64,000 bases of DNA from Nocardia neocaledoniensis (GTDB lineage: Bacteria > Actinomycetota > Actinomycetes > Mycobacteriales > Mycobacteriaceae), in assembly GCF_003182135.1 (NCBI RefSeq), contig NZ_QGTL01000015.1, forward strand, positions 1-64,000, written 5' to 3'. The number at the start of each line of letters is the position of its first letter. Position 1 is the first letter of the stretch. The position numbers and the translations under genes are program-made. The notes under the pieces were generated by a model, which ran no database searches, was not told the origin of the DNA, and saw nothing but the letters and a program-made list of their open reading frames with translations. This document shows positions 1-9,148 of this stretch, piece by piece.

Positions 1-97
1 GAAACGCCCGGTCCCATTCCGAACCCGGAAGCTAAGGCCACCTGCGCCGATGGTACTGCACTCGACAGGGTGTGGGAGAGTAGGACACCGCCGGACA
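1..97 (+). rRNA. rrf: 5S ribosomal RNA, 3' part (5' end outside window)
   Basis: The sequence reads as the last ~97 nt of an actinobacterial 5S rRNA. It has the conserved stretch CCCATTCCGAACCCGGAAG near its start, the GCGCCGATGGTACTGCA block, and the closing helix strand GTAGGACACCGCCGGACA. The first ~20 nt of the molecule lie upstream of the window. A perfect hairpin follows about 10 nt downstream, as expected for the end of an rrn operon. The exact 3' end (94-98) is inferred from family likeness. Confidence 0.93.
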
Positions 98-105
98 TAC
101 CTTCG

Positions 106-137
106 CGATAGGGGACCCAGATTTGGGTCCCCTATCG
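106..137 (+). terminator. rrn operon terminator hairpin
   Basis: A perfect 14-bp stem (CGATAGGGGACCCA pairing with TGGGTCCCCTATCG) closes a 4-nt GATT loop and is followed by a short T-containing tract. It sits just after the 5S rRNA, so it most likely ends the ribosomal RNA transcript. Confidence 0.9.
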
Positions 138-267
138 TCGTTTGTGGGGCCGAACGCGGCTCCACCACGCCGGGCGGACGATGCCCCGTCCTCCGCCCGT
201 GGTTGAATTCTTGTAGGCGGGGCCACGACAACACTCCCCAGGACGGGGAATCCAGAAAGGGATCGCC

Positions 268-2871
268 GTGTCGGAACACAACGACGGACGGAAGCCTTTC
301 CGCCGGGACGGAGACGCCCGCGGTTTCGGCCGGCGCGGCGAACCGACCGACCGCCCCCGCGGCGGATATGGCGAGAACAAGGGCGGCGGATTCCGCCGCG
401 ACGACGACAGTCGCGGTGGCCGTGGCGGTTCCGACCGCTCCGAGGGCCAGCGCGGCGGTTACAACCGTGACGATCGGGACCGTGGTGGCGACCGCGGCGG
501 CTTCCGGCGTAGCGACAGCGGCGACCGCGGGGGCTACCAGAGGCGCGACGACGTCGGCCGTGGCGGGTTCCGTCGCGGTGAGGGCGACGACCGTTCGCGT
601 GGTGGTTCGGACCGTGGCGGCTCTCAGCGCCGCGACGATGCCGGGCGCGGCGGCTACCAGCGGCGCGACGACGATCGTGGTGGCTTCCGGCGCGGCGACA
701 GCGGTGACCGTGGGGGTTACCAGAAGCGCGACGACGCGGCCCGCGGCAGCTCCGGCGACCGCGGCGGTTACCGCCGTCGCGATGAATCCGATCGTCCTGC
801 AGGTGGTTTCGATCGCGGTGGGGACCGCGGTGGCTACCGTCGCAACGAGGACGACCGCCCCCGTGGTGGTTCGGATCGTGGCGGGTTCCGTCGCAATGAA
901 GGCGACGATCGTTCGCGGGGCGGCTACGACCGTGGTGATCGTGGTGGGTTCCGGCGCGACAACGACGACCGCCCCCGTGGCGGCTCCGGCTTCCGCAGGA
1001 ACGAAGGCGACGATCGCGGCGGCTTCCGCCGGAGCGACAGCGGCGACCGCGGTGGTTACCAGCGGCGCGACGACGCGGGCCGTGGTGGCTCCGGCGACCG
1101 CGGCGGCTTCCGTCGCGACGACGACCGTTCGCGCGGTGGTTCGGAGCGCGGTGGGTTCCGCCGTAACGAAGGCGATGACCGCTCGCGTAGTGGTTCCGAG
1201 CGTGGCGGGTTCCGGCGTAATGAAGGTGATGACCGTTCGCGCGGTAGCTCCGAGCGTGGCGGGTTCCGTCGCAATGAAGGCGATGACCGTGCGCGTGGCG
1301 GCTACGACCGTGGCGATCGTGGTGGGTTCCGGCGCGACAACGACGACCGCCCCCGTGGCGGCTCCGGCTACCGCCGGAACGAAGGCGACGACCGCTCCCG
1401 TGGCGGCGATCGCGGTGGCTTCCGGCGCGGCGAGGGGGACGACCGTTCGCGCGGTGGTTCGGATCGTGGCGGGTTCCGTCGTGGCGACAGCGGCGATCGT
1501 GGTGGCTACCAGCGGCGCGAAGACGATCGCGGTCGCGGCGGCTTCAAGCGCAAGAGTGATTCCGGTGCCGCGCGCGGCTATGTCGGTGAAGACGGCAAGC
1601 CGCTGGACGGTACCTATCGTGAGAAGCGCCGCGAGCGCGAAGGCGACGTGCTCGGTGTCGTCTCCTCCGCGAGCGACGCCGAGGACACCGAGCTCACTTC
1701 GGCGGGCGTCGAGGAGACCACCTCGGCAGCGTCCACTGTGCGGTCCGGAGACACGTCCTCGAGCGAGCGTGCCGAGTCCGCGGACGAGGTAGCCGGCGAC
1801 GCCGACGACCGCGCCGCGGCGACCGACGAAGATCTCGTCGGCGAGCGGCCGTACACCGTCGCCGCGGGCGAGGACCGGGCATCGGACGATCTCGCGGCCG
1901 AGCGGTCCGCCGCCGACGACGATCGCCGGGCCGGGTCGGACGCGGACGCGGGCGACCGCGCCGACGACGAGCCTCGCGGGGACGAGGACGCCGCGCGGTT
2001 CTCCACGAATTCGCGTGACGAAGACCGTAGCGCGGGCGCTGACGCGAGTGACCGTGCCGGTTCCACTGACGACCGCCGCCGTGGCGACGCGGACGACGCG
2101 GGCTACGGTGCCCGTGACGAACGCGAGGATCGTCGCCGTGGCGGCGAAGGCGCTCGTGCCGTGGGTGGCCGTCCCACCGACCGGCGCGGAGCGCGCCCGG
2201 ACGAGCCCGATCTGCCCGAGGACGTGCAGGCCTCCGATCTCGATCCGGCTGTGCGCCGGGATCTGCTGAGCCTGGACAAGAACAACGCCGAGACCGTCGC
2301 CCGGCACATGGTGATGGCTGTCGAGCTGCTCGAGGACGATCCGCGGCTGGCGCTGGCGCACGCCAGGGCCGCCCGGCAGCGAGCCGGTCGCATCGCCGTG
2401 GTCCGCGAGACCGCCGGTGTGGTGGCCTATCACGCCGAGGAGTGGGCCGAGGCCCTCTCGGAGCTGCGGACCGCGCGTCGCATGTCGGGTGGCTCCGGGC
2501 TGCTGGCCGTGATGGCGGACTGCGAGCGTGGCCTCGGCAGGCCGGAGCGGGCCATCGAGCTCGGCCGCAGCGAGGAAGCGCAGCGGCTCAGCGGTGACGA
2601 GGCCAGCGAGCTGCGGATCGTGGTGGCGGGCGCCCGGATGGACCTCGGCCAGTTCGATCAGGCCGTCGTCACCCTGCAGACCCCGGATCTGGATCCGGCG
2701 CGCACCGGCTCGGCCGCCGCGCGCCTGTTCTACGCCTACGCCGACGCGCTGGTCGCGGCGGGCCGCACGGACGAGGGCCTGCAGTGGTTCCTCAACGCCG
2801 CGGCCGCCGACGTCGACGGCGAGACCGACGCCGAGGACCGCGCCGCCGAACTGACCGGCGACGCGCAGTAG
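268..2871 (+). CDS. RGG-rich repeat protein with C-terminal TPR-like domain
   Basis: 867 residues from a GTG start with AGAAAGGGA 8 nt upstream. Residues ~1-430 are low-complexity Arg/Gly/Asp/Ser repeats (units such as GGFRRNEGDDRSRGGSDR and GGYQRRDD). Residues ~480-645 are acidic and Ala/Asp-rich. From about residue 649 the sequence becomes ordinary and looks like a TPR-type helical repeat domain (pattern ARAARQRAGR..., YHAEEWAEALSELRTARR). The C-terminal part and position, upstream of the HAD phosphatase and tlyA, match the TPR protein of the mycobacterial Rv1691 locus. The long RGG part is lineage-specific. RGG repeats commonly bind RNA or drive phase separation; that role is inference here. 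Monotonous repeat codons open long shadow frames in both strands. Confidence 0.85.
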   Translation: MSEHNDGRKPFRRDGDARGFGRRGEPTDRPRGGYGENKGGGFRRDDDSRGGRGGSDRSEGQRGGYNRDDRDRGGDRGGFRRSDSGDRGGYQRRDDVGRGGFRRGEGDDRSRGGSDRGGSQRRDDAGRGGYQRRDDDRGGFRRGDSGDRGGYQKRDDAARGSSGDRGGYRRRDESDRPAGGFDRGGDRGGYRRNEDDRPRGGSDRGGFRRNEGDDRSRGGYDRGDRGGFRRDNDDRPRGGSGFRRNEGDDRGGFRRSDSGDRGGYQRRDDAGRGGSGDRGGFRRDDDRSRGGSERGGFRRNEGDDRSRSGSERGGFRRNEGDDRSRGSSERGGFRRNEGDDRARGGYDRGDRGGFRRDNDDRPRGGSGYRRNEGDDRSRGGDRGGFRRGEGDDRSRGGSDRGGFRRGDSGDRGGYQRREDDRGRGGFKRKSDSGAARGYVGEDGKPLDGTYREKRREREGDVLGVVSSASDAEDTELTSAGVEETTSAASTVRSGDTSSSERAESADEVAGDADDRAAATDEDLVGERPYTVAAGEDRASDDLAAERSAADDDRRAGSDADAGDRADDEPRGDEDAARFSTNSRDEDRSAGADASDRAGSTDDRRRGDADDAGYGARDEREDRRRGGEGARAVGGRPTDRRGARPDEPDLPEDVQASDLDPAVRRDLLSLDKNNAETVARHMVMAVELLEDDPRLALAHARAARQRAGRIAVVRETAGVVAYHAEEWAEALSELRTARRMSGGSGLLAVMADCERGLGRPERAIELGRSEEAQRLSGDEASELRIVVAGARMDLGQFDQAVVTLQTPDLDPARTGSAAARLFYAYADALVAAGRTDEGLQWFLNAAAADVDGETDAEDRAAELTGDAQ
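349..1560 (+). repeat. Imperfect tandem repeats coding for RGG/GGFRR units
   Basis: About 1.2 kb of imperfect direct repeats inside the preceding gene. Units of roughly 27-60 nt encode GGFRR, GGYQRR, GDDRSRGGS and DRGGFRR. Several copies are near-identical, for example the two stretches around 925-1000 and 1297-1370. This suggests recent unit duplication and likely copy-number variation between strains. Confidence 0.85.
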
Positions 2872-2889
2872 CGTCATCGAGGATCGAAC

Positions 2890-2926
2890 CCGCGGGCCGG
2901 GAGCCGACACGGCTCCCGGCCCGCGG
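2890..2926 (+). terminator. Strong hairpin terminator after the repeat-protein gene
   Basis: A perfect 17-bp GC-rich inverted repeat (left arm 2890-2906, right arm 2910-2926) closes a 3-nt loop, 18 nt after the stop codon. The rest of the gap up to 3161 holds no gene that can be supported. Confidence 0.85.
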
Positions 2927-3161
2927 TCGTTCGGCGCGGGCGCCGTCAGTGACCTCGACCACGGAACCGGCGACGCGCGCACGTCGAGGCGCGCGGGGGC
3001 GGGCAGCGAAACCGGCCACACCGTGCACAGATCGCGAACCCATGCTCGATCATGAAGGGTGCGAGCACAATTGGACGCCCCGGCGGGAGCCGGGAGTTGT
3101 CGGTGGGTTCGCCTAGGGTCGAAACGTGTTCGGCCCGGCAGCGACGACGGAGTGAGGGTGT

Positions 3162-4055
3162 GTGAACCAGCTACGCGATCAATACGACGCTTTGCTGCTC
3201 GACCTGGACGGCACGCTGTACCGCGGGCCCGAGGTGATCGAGGGCGGGCCGAAAGCGCTGGCGCCGAACGGTGATTCGGCGCAGCGGCTGGTCTATGTGA
3301 CCAACAACGCGGCACGCGGACCCGGCGTGGTCGCCGGCCACCTCGCGGAGCTGGGCTACCCGGCGAGCAGCGACGATGTGGTGACCAGCGCGCAAGCCGC
3401 CGCCAGAATGGTCGCCGAGCAGCTGGCTCCGGGCGACCACGTGCTCGTCGTCGGCACCGACGATCTGGCCGCCGAGATCGCCGCCCGCGGTCTGGTGCCG
3501 ATCCGCCGATTCGGCGACATACCGCCCGTGGCCGTCGTGCAGGGCCATTCGCCGACCACCGCGTGGCCGGATCTCGCCGAGGCCGCCTACGCCCTGCGCG
3601 CGGGCGCGCTGTGGGTGGCCGCCAACACCGACCGCACGCTGCCGAACGAACGCGGCCTGGCGCCGGGCAACGGGTCCATGGTCGCGGCGCTGCGCACCGC
3701 CTCGGATCGGGAACCGCTCGTGGCGGGCAAACCGTACGCGCCGCTGATGGAGAACGCGCTCGAACGCGCGGGCACCCGCGCCGCGCTGGTCGTGGGCGAC
3801 CGCCTCGACACCGACATCGAGGGCGCCAACGGGCTCGGACTCGACTCGCTGCTGGTGCTCACCGGGGTCAGCACGCTGGAGGAAGTGTGTGCCGCACCGC
3901 CCGAACGGGTGCCCACCTTCGTCGCCGCCGGACTCGAGGCCCTCAACGACGAGATCGTGCCGGGCGCCGTCGCGCCGTCGGAGGTCGCGGAGCTGTTGCG
4001 ACAGCACCCCGGCCGGGCGGTACGGGTGCGCGCGGCCGATTCCGAAATCCGATAG
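3162..4055 (+). CDS. HAD-IIA family sugar/nucleotide phosphatase (NagD-like)
   Basis: 297 residues from GTG with GGAG 10 nt upstream. The HAD nucleophile motif DLDGT is at residues 14-18 (D14 nucleophile, D16 acid/base), and a YVTNNA segment (motif II region) follows near residue 48. The late motif VGDRLDTDIEGA carries the Mg-binding Asp pair. Length and motif order fit the cap-C2 NagD/p-nitrophenylphosphatase subfamily. In mycobacteria the same place (Rv1692) is taken by a phosphatase reported to act on glycerol 3-phosphate in phospholipid recycling; the same role here is inference. It starts the run leading to tlyA, nadK and recN. Confidence 0.9.
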   Translation: MNQLRDQYDALLLDLDGTLYRGPEVIEGGPKALAPNGDSAQRLVYVTNNAARGPGVVAGHLAELGYPASSDDVVTSAQAAARMVAEQLAPGDHVLVVGTDDLAAEIAARGLVPIRRFGDIPPVAVVQGHSPTTAWPDLAEAAYALRAGALWVAANTDRTLPNERGLAPGNGSMVAALRTASDREPLVAGKPYAPLMENALERAGTRAALVVGDRLDTDIEGANGLGLDSLLVLTGVSTLEEVCAAPPERVPTFVAAGLEALNDEIVPGAVAPSEVAELLRQHPGRAVRVRAADSEIR

Positions 4056-4068
4056 CGTTGACGGCACG

Positions 4069-4353
4069 ATGAGTACACCGAGTTCACCGCCGACCGGCGC
4101 GTCACAGCCACCCCGCCCAGGGATCCCGCTGCCCGGCAGCCACCTGCCCGGTCAGGGCGGGCAGACTCCGGCCGATCCGCAGCGGATCACCGCCGAGGTC
4201 GACGCGCTGCTGGCCGAACTCGGTGCGACGGCACCGGTGACCGGTCCCGCGGAGAACACCGAGGCGGGCGCCGAGATCACCCGCCGGGCCCGCATCCTCG
4301 AACAGGCGCACGACGTGCTGGTCGACGCGCTGGCGACCGTGGACAAGATCTGA
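4069..4353 (+). CDS. Conserved small hypothetical protein (Rv1693-like position)
   Basis: 94 residues from the ATG at 4069, 13 nt after the phosphatase stop and 1 nt before tlyA. The first ~45 residues are Pro/Gly-rich (PPTGASQPPRPGIPLPG). The rest is a helical segment (ITAEVDALLAELGATAP ... RARILEQAHDVLVDALATVDKI). A short conserved protein of unknown function lies at this point in mycobacteria. The close packing suggests it is co-translated with tlyA. No function can be read from the sequence. The frame is open further upstream, but that part overlaps the phosphatase gene and has no gene-like character. Confidence 0.8.
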   Translation: MSTPSSPPTGASQPPRPGIPLPGSHLPGQGGQTPADPQRITAEVDALLAELGATAPVTGPAENTEAGAEITRRARILEQAHDVLVDALATVDKI

Positions 4354-4354
4354 G

Positions 4355-5176
4355 GTGGCCAGGAGAGCGCGGGTGGACGCCGAACTGGTTCGCCGCGGAT
4401 TGGCGCGATCGCGAGAACACGCGGTCGAACTGATCAGCGCGGGCCGCGTCCTGATCGCAGGCACCGTCGCGGTGAAACCGGCGACGGCGGTGGAGGCGGG
4501 AACGCCGCTGATCGTGCGGGAGGAACCCGACGAGGTGTCGTGGGCGTCGCGCGGCGCGCACAAGCTGCTCGGTGCGCTCGAGGCGTTCGAGCCGGCGGGG
4601 CTCGACGTCGCGGGCAAGCGCTGCCTCGACGCGGGCGCCTCGACCGGCGGGTTCACCGATGTGTTGCTCTCGCGCGGCGCGCGGGAGGTGGCCGCGGTCG
4701 ATGTCGGGTACGGCCAGCTGATCTGGCGGTTGCAGAACGACGACCGCGTGCAGGTGTACGACCGCACCAACGTCCGTAACATCACGCCCGAAACCATCGG
4801 CGGCACAGTCGAGGTCGTCGTCGGCGATCTGTCGTTCATCTCGCTCGGCCTGGTGCTGCCCGCGATCGCGGCCTGCGCCGCCGACGGCGCCGATCTGCTG
4901 CCCATGGTGAAGCCACAGTTCGAGGTCGGCAAGGAACGGGTCGGTTCCGGCGGCGTGGTGCGTGATCCGGCGTTGCGGGCCGAAGTGGTCGGCGAGGTGG
5001 CCGCCGCGGCGGGCGCGCTCGGCCTGCGGACCCAGGGTGTGGTGGCCAGTCCACTGCCCGGCCCGTCGGGCAATGTCGAATACTTCCTGTGGCTGCGCAA
5101 GGTCGGCCCGTTCGAGTACGACGCCGAGCAGGTGGCGGGACTGGTCGCCCGCGCGGTCGAGGAGGGTCCGCAGTGA
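4355..5176 (+). CDS. tlyA: TlyA: 16S/23S rRNA 2'-O-methyltransferase
   Basis: 273 residues from GTG. An N-terminal S4 RNA-binding domain (residues ~4-60, [21 protein letters not shown]) is joined by the linker [11 protein letters not shown] to an FtsJ-type Rossmann methyltransferase. The SAM-binding motif [11 protein letters not shown] lies at 92-102, and MVKPQFE supplies the catalytic Lys region. In the TlyA family the enzyme methylates cytidine in 16S and 23S rRNA, and its loss gives capreomycin resistance in mycobacteria. It overlaps nadK by 4 nt, so the two are translationally coupled. Length and domain order are normal. Confidence 0.96.
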   Translation: MARRARVDAELVRRGLARSREHAVELISAGRVLIAGTVAVKPATAVEAGTPLIVREEPDEVSWASRGAHKLLGALEAFEPAGLDVAGKRCLDAGASTGGFTDVLLSRGAREVAAVDVGYGQLIWRLQNDDRVQVYDRTNVRNITPETIGGTVEVVVGDLSFISLGLVLPAIAACAADGADLLPMVKPQFEVGKERVGSGGVVRDPALRAEVVGEVAAAAGALGLRTQGVVASPLPGPSGNVEYFLWLRKVGPFEYDAEQVAGLVARAVEEGPQ

Positions 5177-6117
5177 ACACGCACGAGGGCGGCAGGGAGA
5201 TCCTGCTCGTCGCCCACCCCGGTCGCGCGGAGATCATCGAGACCGCGCACCGGGTCGCGAAGATCTTCGCCGAAGCGGGGATCTGCCTGCGGGTCCTCGC
5301 CGACGAGGCCGACAGCACGCGCTTCGAGAACGAGCCGGCCGGTTATCCGGTGCGGGTGGTGCCGCACAGCCCCTCCGCGGCGCTGGGCTGTGAGATGGTC
5401 TTGGCCCTCGGCGGGGACGGCACCTTCCTGCGCGCCGCCGAACTCGGCAGGCCCACCGGTGTGCCGGTGCTCGGAATCAACCTGGGGCGCATCGGTTTTC
5501 TCACCGAAGCCGAGGCCGAACACCTCGACGAGGCGCTGGCCCAGGTGGTCGACCGCGACTACCGGGTGGAGGACCGGCTCACCATCGACGTCACGGTGCG
5601 CGTCGACGACACCGTCGTGGAACGCGGGTGGGCGCTCAACGAGGCCAGCATCGAGAACGCCCAGCGGATGGGTGTGCTGGAAGTGGTGCTCGAGGTCGAC
5701 GGGCGCCCGGTCTCGGCGTTCGGCTGCGACGGCATCCTCATCGCCACCCCGACCGGCTCCACGGCCTACGCGTTCTCCGCGGGCGGGCCCGTGGTGTGGC
5801 CGGAGCTCGAGGCGATGCTGGTGATCCCGAGCAACGCGCACGCGCTGTTCGCGCGGCCGCTGGTGACCAGCCCCGAATCGCTGATCGCCGTGGAGACGGT
5901 CGCGACCGGCCACGACGCGATCGTGTTCCTCGACGGCCGCCGCACACTGGCGCTGCCGCGGGGCGGTCGCGCCGAAGTGGTGCGTGGCGAACGACCGGTC
6001 CGGTGGGTGCGGCTCGATTCCGCGCCGTTCGCCGACCGGATGGTGCGCAAGTTCCGTCTGCCGGTCACCGGCTGGCGGGGGAGACAGCGAACGGAGAACA
6101 GCCGCGATGCTGACTGA
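5173..6117 (+). CDS. nadK: NAD kinase
   Basis: 314 residues from the GTG overlapping the tlyA stop. It makes NADP from NAD and ATP (or polyphosphate) in the cytosol. The diagnostic GGDG motif is at 80-83 ([15 protein letters not shown]). The NE/D motif (ALNEASIEN) and the Gly-rich block [16 protein letters not shown] follow in order. Open frame extends 28 codons further upstream, but that part lies inside tlyA and is not conserved-looking; the start was set by the coupling overlap. It sits between tlyA and recN as in mycobacteria. Confidence 0.96.
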   Translation: MNTHEGGREILLVAHPGRAEIIETAHRVAKIFAEAGICLRVLADEADSTRFENEPAGYPVRVVPHSPSAALGCEMVLALGGDGTFLRAAELGRPTGVPVLGINLGRIGFLTEAEAEHLDEALAQVVDRDYRVEDRLTIDVTVRVDDTVVERGWALNEASIENAQRMGVLEVVLEVDGRPVSAFGCDGILIATPTGSTAYAFSAGGPVVWPELEAMLVIPSNAHALFARPLVTSPESLIAVETVATGHDAIVFLDGRRTLALPRGGRAEVVRGERPVRWVRLDSAPFADRMVRKFRLPVTGWRGRQRTENSRDAD

Positions 6118-7876
6118 GATCAGGATTGACGGGCTGGGCGTCATCTCGACGGCCACCGCCCAGTTCCACGCCGGACTCACCGTCCTCACCGGCGAGACCG
6201 GTGCGGGCAAGACGATGGTCGTGACCAGCCTGCACCTGCTCAGCGGGGCGCGGGCCGACGCGGGCCGGGTGCGGCTCGGCGCGGCCAAAGCCGTGGTCGA
6301 GGGCCGCTTCGTCATCGACGACGTCAACGACGCGGCCAAGGCCGCCGTCGAGGAGGTGCTGGAGTCGGCCGCCGCCGAGGCCGACGAGGACGGCAGCGTG
6401 ATCGCGGTCCGCACCGTCAACAGCGACGGGCGTTCCCGCGCGCACCTCGGCGGGCGCGGCGTGCCGGCGGCGGTGCTCGGCGAGTTCACCTCGCGGCTGC
6501 TGACGGTGCACGGCCAGAACGACCAGCTGCGCCTGCAACGCCCGGAACAGCAGCTGGCCGCGCTCGACCAGTTCGCGGGCGACGGCGTCGCCGGGCTGCT
6601 GCGCAAGTACCAGGTGCACCGGCGGTCCTGGCTCGATGCCCGCGCCGAACTGCTCGAGCGGACCGAGCGCAGCAGGGAACTGGCACTCGAGGCCGACCGG
6701 CTCAAGCATTCGCTGGCCGAGATCGACGGCATCGCACCGGAACCGGGCGAGGACACCCGCCTCGTCGCCGAGATCCGCAGGCTCAGTGATCTGGACTCGC
6801 TGCGCGAGGCCGCGGCGGCCGCGCACGAGGCGCTGTCGGGCCCCGCCGACGCGCCCGCCGACGGCGGCGGGGTCCTCGATCTGCTGGGCGGGGCGCGCGC
6901 CCGGCTCGATGCGGCCGACGATCCGGCGCTGAGCGCGCTCTCACCGCGGCTGGGGGAGGCGATCGCGGTGGTCGTCGACGTCACCACCGAACTCAGCGGC
7001 TACCTCTCGGAACTGCCGTCCGATCCCGGCGCGCTGGACTCGATGCTCACCCGGCAGGCGGAGCTGAAGTCGCTGACCCGCAAGTACGCCCCCGACATCG
7101 ACGGCGTCATCGCCTGGGCGGACGAGTCACGCGCGCGCCTGGACTCCCTCGACGTCTCCGAGGACGCGCTGGCCAAGCTCGCCGGTGAGGTCGAGACGGC
7201 CGCGGGCAAGGTGCGCGAGGCGGCGCGCAAACTCAGCGCCGCGCGGGCCAAGGCCGCGGGCAAGCTGGCCGCCGCGGTGAGCACCGAGCTCGGGGGCCTG
7301 GCGATGGGGAAGGCCAAGCTGGAGGTGCAGGTGCGCCCGATGCCCGCCGGCGCCCAGGACTCCGCGCCGCTCGACCTCGACGGGGTGCGGCTGCACGCCG
7401 GGTCCAACGGTGTCGACGAGGTGGAATTCCGGCTCTCGGCGCACTCGGGTGCACAGTCGCTGCCGTTGAGCAAGAGCGCCTCCGGCGGTGAGCTCTCGCG
7501 CGTCATGCTGGCACTGGAGGTGGTGCTCGCCGGTTCGGATCACGGCGCGACCATGGTGTTCGACGAGGTCGACGCCGGCGTCGGCGGCCGGGCGGCCGTC
7601 GAGATCGGCAAGCGCCTCGCCCGGTTGGCCCGTACCCATCAGGTGATCGTGGTGACCCACCTGCCCCAGGTGGCGGCCTTCGCCGACACGCACCTGGTGG
7701 TGAACAAGTCCGACGACGGAAAAGGCAAGGTGGACAGCGGAGTTCGCACGCTGACCGACGAGGAGCGGGTCGTGGAACTGGCCCGGATGCTGGCCGGCCT
7801 CGACGACACCGAGACCGGCCGCGCGCACGCGGAGGAACTGCTGGAGACCGCGCGCGCGGAGCGCACTCCGGCCTAG
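6107..7876 (+). CDS. recN: DNA repair protein RecN
   Basis: 589 residues from ATG, overlapping nadK by 11 nt. This is an SMC-like ATPase that acts early in double-strand break repair. Walker A GETGAGKT is at residues 29-36. A long helical/coiled-coil middle (about 160-430, [22 protein letters not shown] and similar) is followed by the ABC signature [13 protein letters not shown] and Walker [13 protein letters not shown], then the H-loop [11 protein letters not shown]. Domain order and size are typical for RecN. It ends the tlyA-nadK-recN operon, and a hairpin overlaps its stop codon. Confidence 0.97.
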   Translation: MLTEIRIDGLGVISTATAQFHAGLTVLTGETGAGKTMVVTSLHLLSGARADAGRVRLGAAKAVVEGRFVIDDVNDAAKAAVEEVLESAAAEADEDGSVIAVRTVNSDGRSRAHLGGRGVPAAVLGEFTSRLLTVHGQNDQLRLQRPEQQLAALDQFAGDGVAGLLRKYQVHRRSWLDARAELLERTERSRELALEADRLKHSLAEIDGIAPEPGEDTRLVAEIRRLSDLDSLREAAAAAHEALSGPADAPADGGGVLDLLGGARARLDAADDPALSALSPRLGEAIAVVVDVTTELSGYLSELPSDPGALDSMLTRQAELKSLTRKYAPDIDGVIAWADESRARLDSLDVSEDALAKLAGEVETAAGKVREAARKLSAARAKAAGKLAAAVSTELGGLAMGKAKLEVQVRPMPAGAQDSAPLDLDGVRLHAGSNGVDEVEFRLSAHSGAQSLPLSKSASGGELSRVMLALEVVLAGSDHGATMVFDEVDAGVGGRAAVEIGKRLARLARTHQVIVVTHLPQVAAFADTHLVVNKSDDGKGKVDSGVRTLTDEERVVELARMLAGLDDTETGRAHAEELLETARAERTPA

Positions 7877-7895
7877 CCGCGGCCGGGCCGGAGTG
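7864..7895. terminator. Bidirectional hairpin between recN and the SRPBCC gene
   Basis: A 10-bp perfect stem (CACTCCGGCC with GGCCGGAGTG) spans a 12-nt loop. It overlaps the recN stop and lies just beyond the stop of the converging gene at 7904, so it can serve both transcripts. Confidence 0.7.
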
Positions 7896-7903
7896 GCGGA
7901 AAG

Positions 7904-8323
7904 CTAGCGCAGCGCCTTGCGGACGCCGCCGATGAGCTGGTTGGTCAGCTGACGCAGGCCGAACTCGAGGATCGGGGCGGGCACGGGCAGCGAGGGCTCG
8001 GACTCCATCGTGTAGACCACGCGGGTGCCGCCCGAGCTGGTGTCGGCGAAGGTGACGATGCCGACGTGGCGCTTGACCGGCGCGCCCTTGACGATCTTGT
8101 ACTCCATCCGCTCACCGGGGACCAGCGCGGTGATCTCCTCGGTGACACCGGCCTTGCCGAAGCCGAGCAGGTGCTGCGCGCCGACGCCGGTGGCCGGGTC
8201 GCCCTGCTTGATCAGCTTGACCTGGATGGGCAGGTGCGGGCTGACGGCCTCACGCTCGGTGAAGAGGCGGTAGACGATGTCGCGAGGGGCGTCGAAGACC
8301 GTCTCGACGGTGCTGCGGGGCAT
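7904..8323 (-). CDS. SRPBCC family protein (polyketide cyclase/START-like)
   Basis: 139 residues on the minus strand, starting at the ATG at 8323 behind a good AGGAG site. The N-terminus (PRSTVETVFDAPRDIVYRLFTERE) and the C-terminal helix (FGLRQLTNQLIGGVRKAL) fit the SRPBCC/START-like fold, which binds a hydrophobic ligand in a deep cavity. In mycolata such small proteins are common and mostly uncharacterised. The gene stands alone between recN and a secreted protein, so context does not narrow its role. Cytosolic, since no signal is seen. Confidence 0.82.
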   Translation of the reverse strand: MPRSTVETVFDAPRDIVYRLFTEREAVSPHLPIQVKLIKQGDPATGVGAQHLLGFGKAGVTEEITALVPGERMEYKIVKGAPVKRHVGIVTFADTSSGGTRVVYTMESEPSLPVPAPILEFGLRQLTNQLIGGVRKALR

Positions 8324-8521
8324 GGGTGTCTCCTGTCCGAGATATCTGTGACCCGCAGCATACGGGTAGTCGCCGGAGGCGTTTCGATCCGACCGCTCGG
8401 ACCAGGGGGATGTAACCGACCCGCGGGCCTGTCCGACATACTGGCGGAGATCGTTTGTGAGCCGAACTTGTGGACTGTCGCCGGCCGTGGCCGGCGGACA
8501 CGACCGAAGGAGTGCGAGACG

Positions 8522-8998
8522 ATGCGAGTGATCGGGATGATCGGCGCCGCGACGGCGGTGGCCGCGACCGCGGTGCTCGGGACGGCGGGAACCGCCGCCG
8601 CGGCACCGGTGACCACGAATTTCGCCGGCGCCGCGGCCCTGTGGGGCTGGAGCATGAACGGGCCCGGCACCGACTACGTCACCGTCACCGCGACGACCGG
8701 AGTCGAACCGGGGCAGGTGTCGTTCGGGGTCACAAATGTCGTGCCCTACAAGGGGGACGGTTCGCCCTGGTTGCGCGCACGGGTGCAGTGGCTCAACGTG
8801 AACACCGGCGCGACCGGGATCGCCGATGTGCCCTACATCTTCCCGTGCACCGATCCGGCCCAGTGCCCGGTGGGTCCGGTCGTGGCGAACACCGGGCCGG
8901 GGCAGATCGTCGCCGGTGTCTATTCGGTCGCCGTGGGCGGCAACATCGGCCCGAGCGTCACGGTCATGCCGGGATACGGCACCGTCGCCGTGCCCTGA
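8522..8998 (+). CDS. Small secreted protein, function unknown
   Basis: 158 residues from ATG with GAAGGAG 10 nt upstream. A clear Sec signal peptide covers residues 1-28 (hydrophobic AATAVAATAVLGTAGTAAAAP, cleavage likely after AAA or AAAA). The mature part is Gly/Val/Thr-rich with two Cys residues (FPCTDPAQCPVGP) that could form a disulphide, and it looks beta-rich. No catalytic motif is recognised. It is the kind of small exported protein frequent in Nocardia. The longer open frame upstream crosses the SRPBCC gene on the other strand and is not used. Confidence 0.8.
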   Translation: MRVIGMIGAATAVAATAVLGTAGTAAAAPVTTNFAGAAALWGWSMNGPGTDYVTVTATTGVEPGQVSFGVTNVVPYKGDGSPWLRARVQWLNVNTGATGIADVPYIFPCTDPAQCPVGPVVANTGPGQIVAGVYSVAVGGNIGPSVTVMPGYGTVAVP

Positions 8999-9148
8999 TC
9001 CGGCCGTGACCACCGAAAAGGCGGAATGCTCGGGTGGCCGGTGCCCAGGCATCGGCGGGTGCTGAGCGGTAGCTCAAGGCGACGAATGTGACCGGTGATT
9101 CGGCGCGCCTCCACCAAAGGTTGAGGGTTTGCGCTCATCATCGGCCAC

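Noticed and set aside
50-1792. A 580-codon plus-strand frame overlapping the RGG gene
   Set aside because: It reads the same repeats out of frame as monotonous Ala/Val/Thr, begins inside the 5S rRNA, and stops inside the acidic part of the real gene.
4102-6987. A 961-codon open frame on the minus strand across tlyA, nadK and recN
   Set aside because: It is a mirror of high GC codon bias: composition is Ser/Arg/Ala-rich without any domain, and three well-recognised genes occupy the plus strand.
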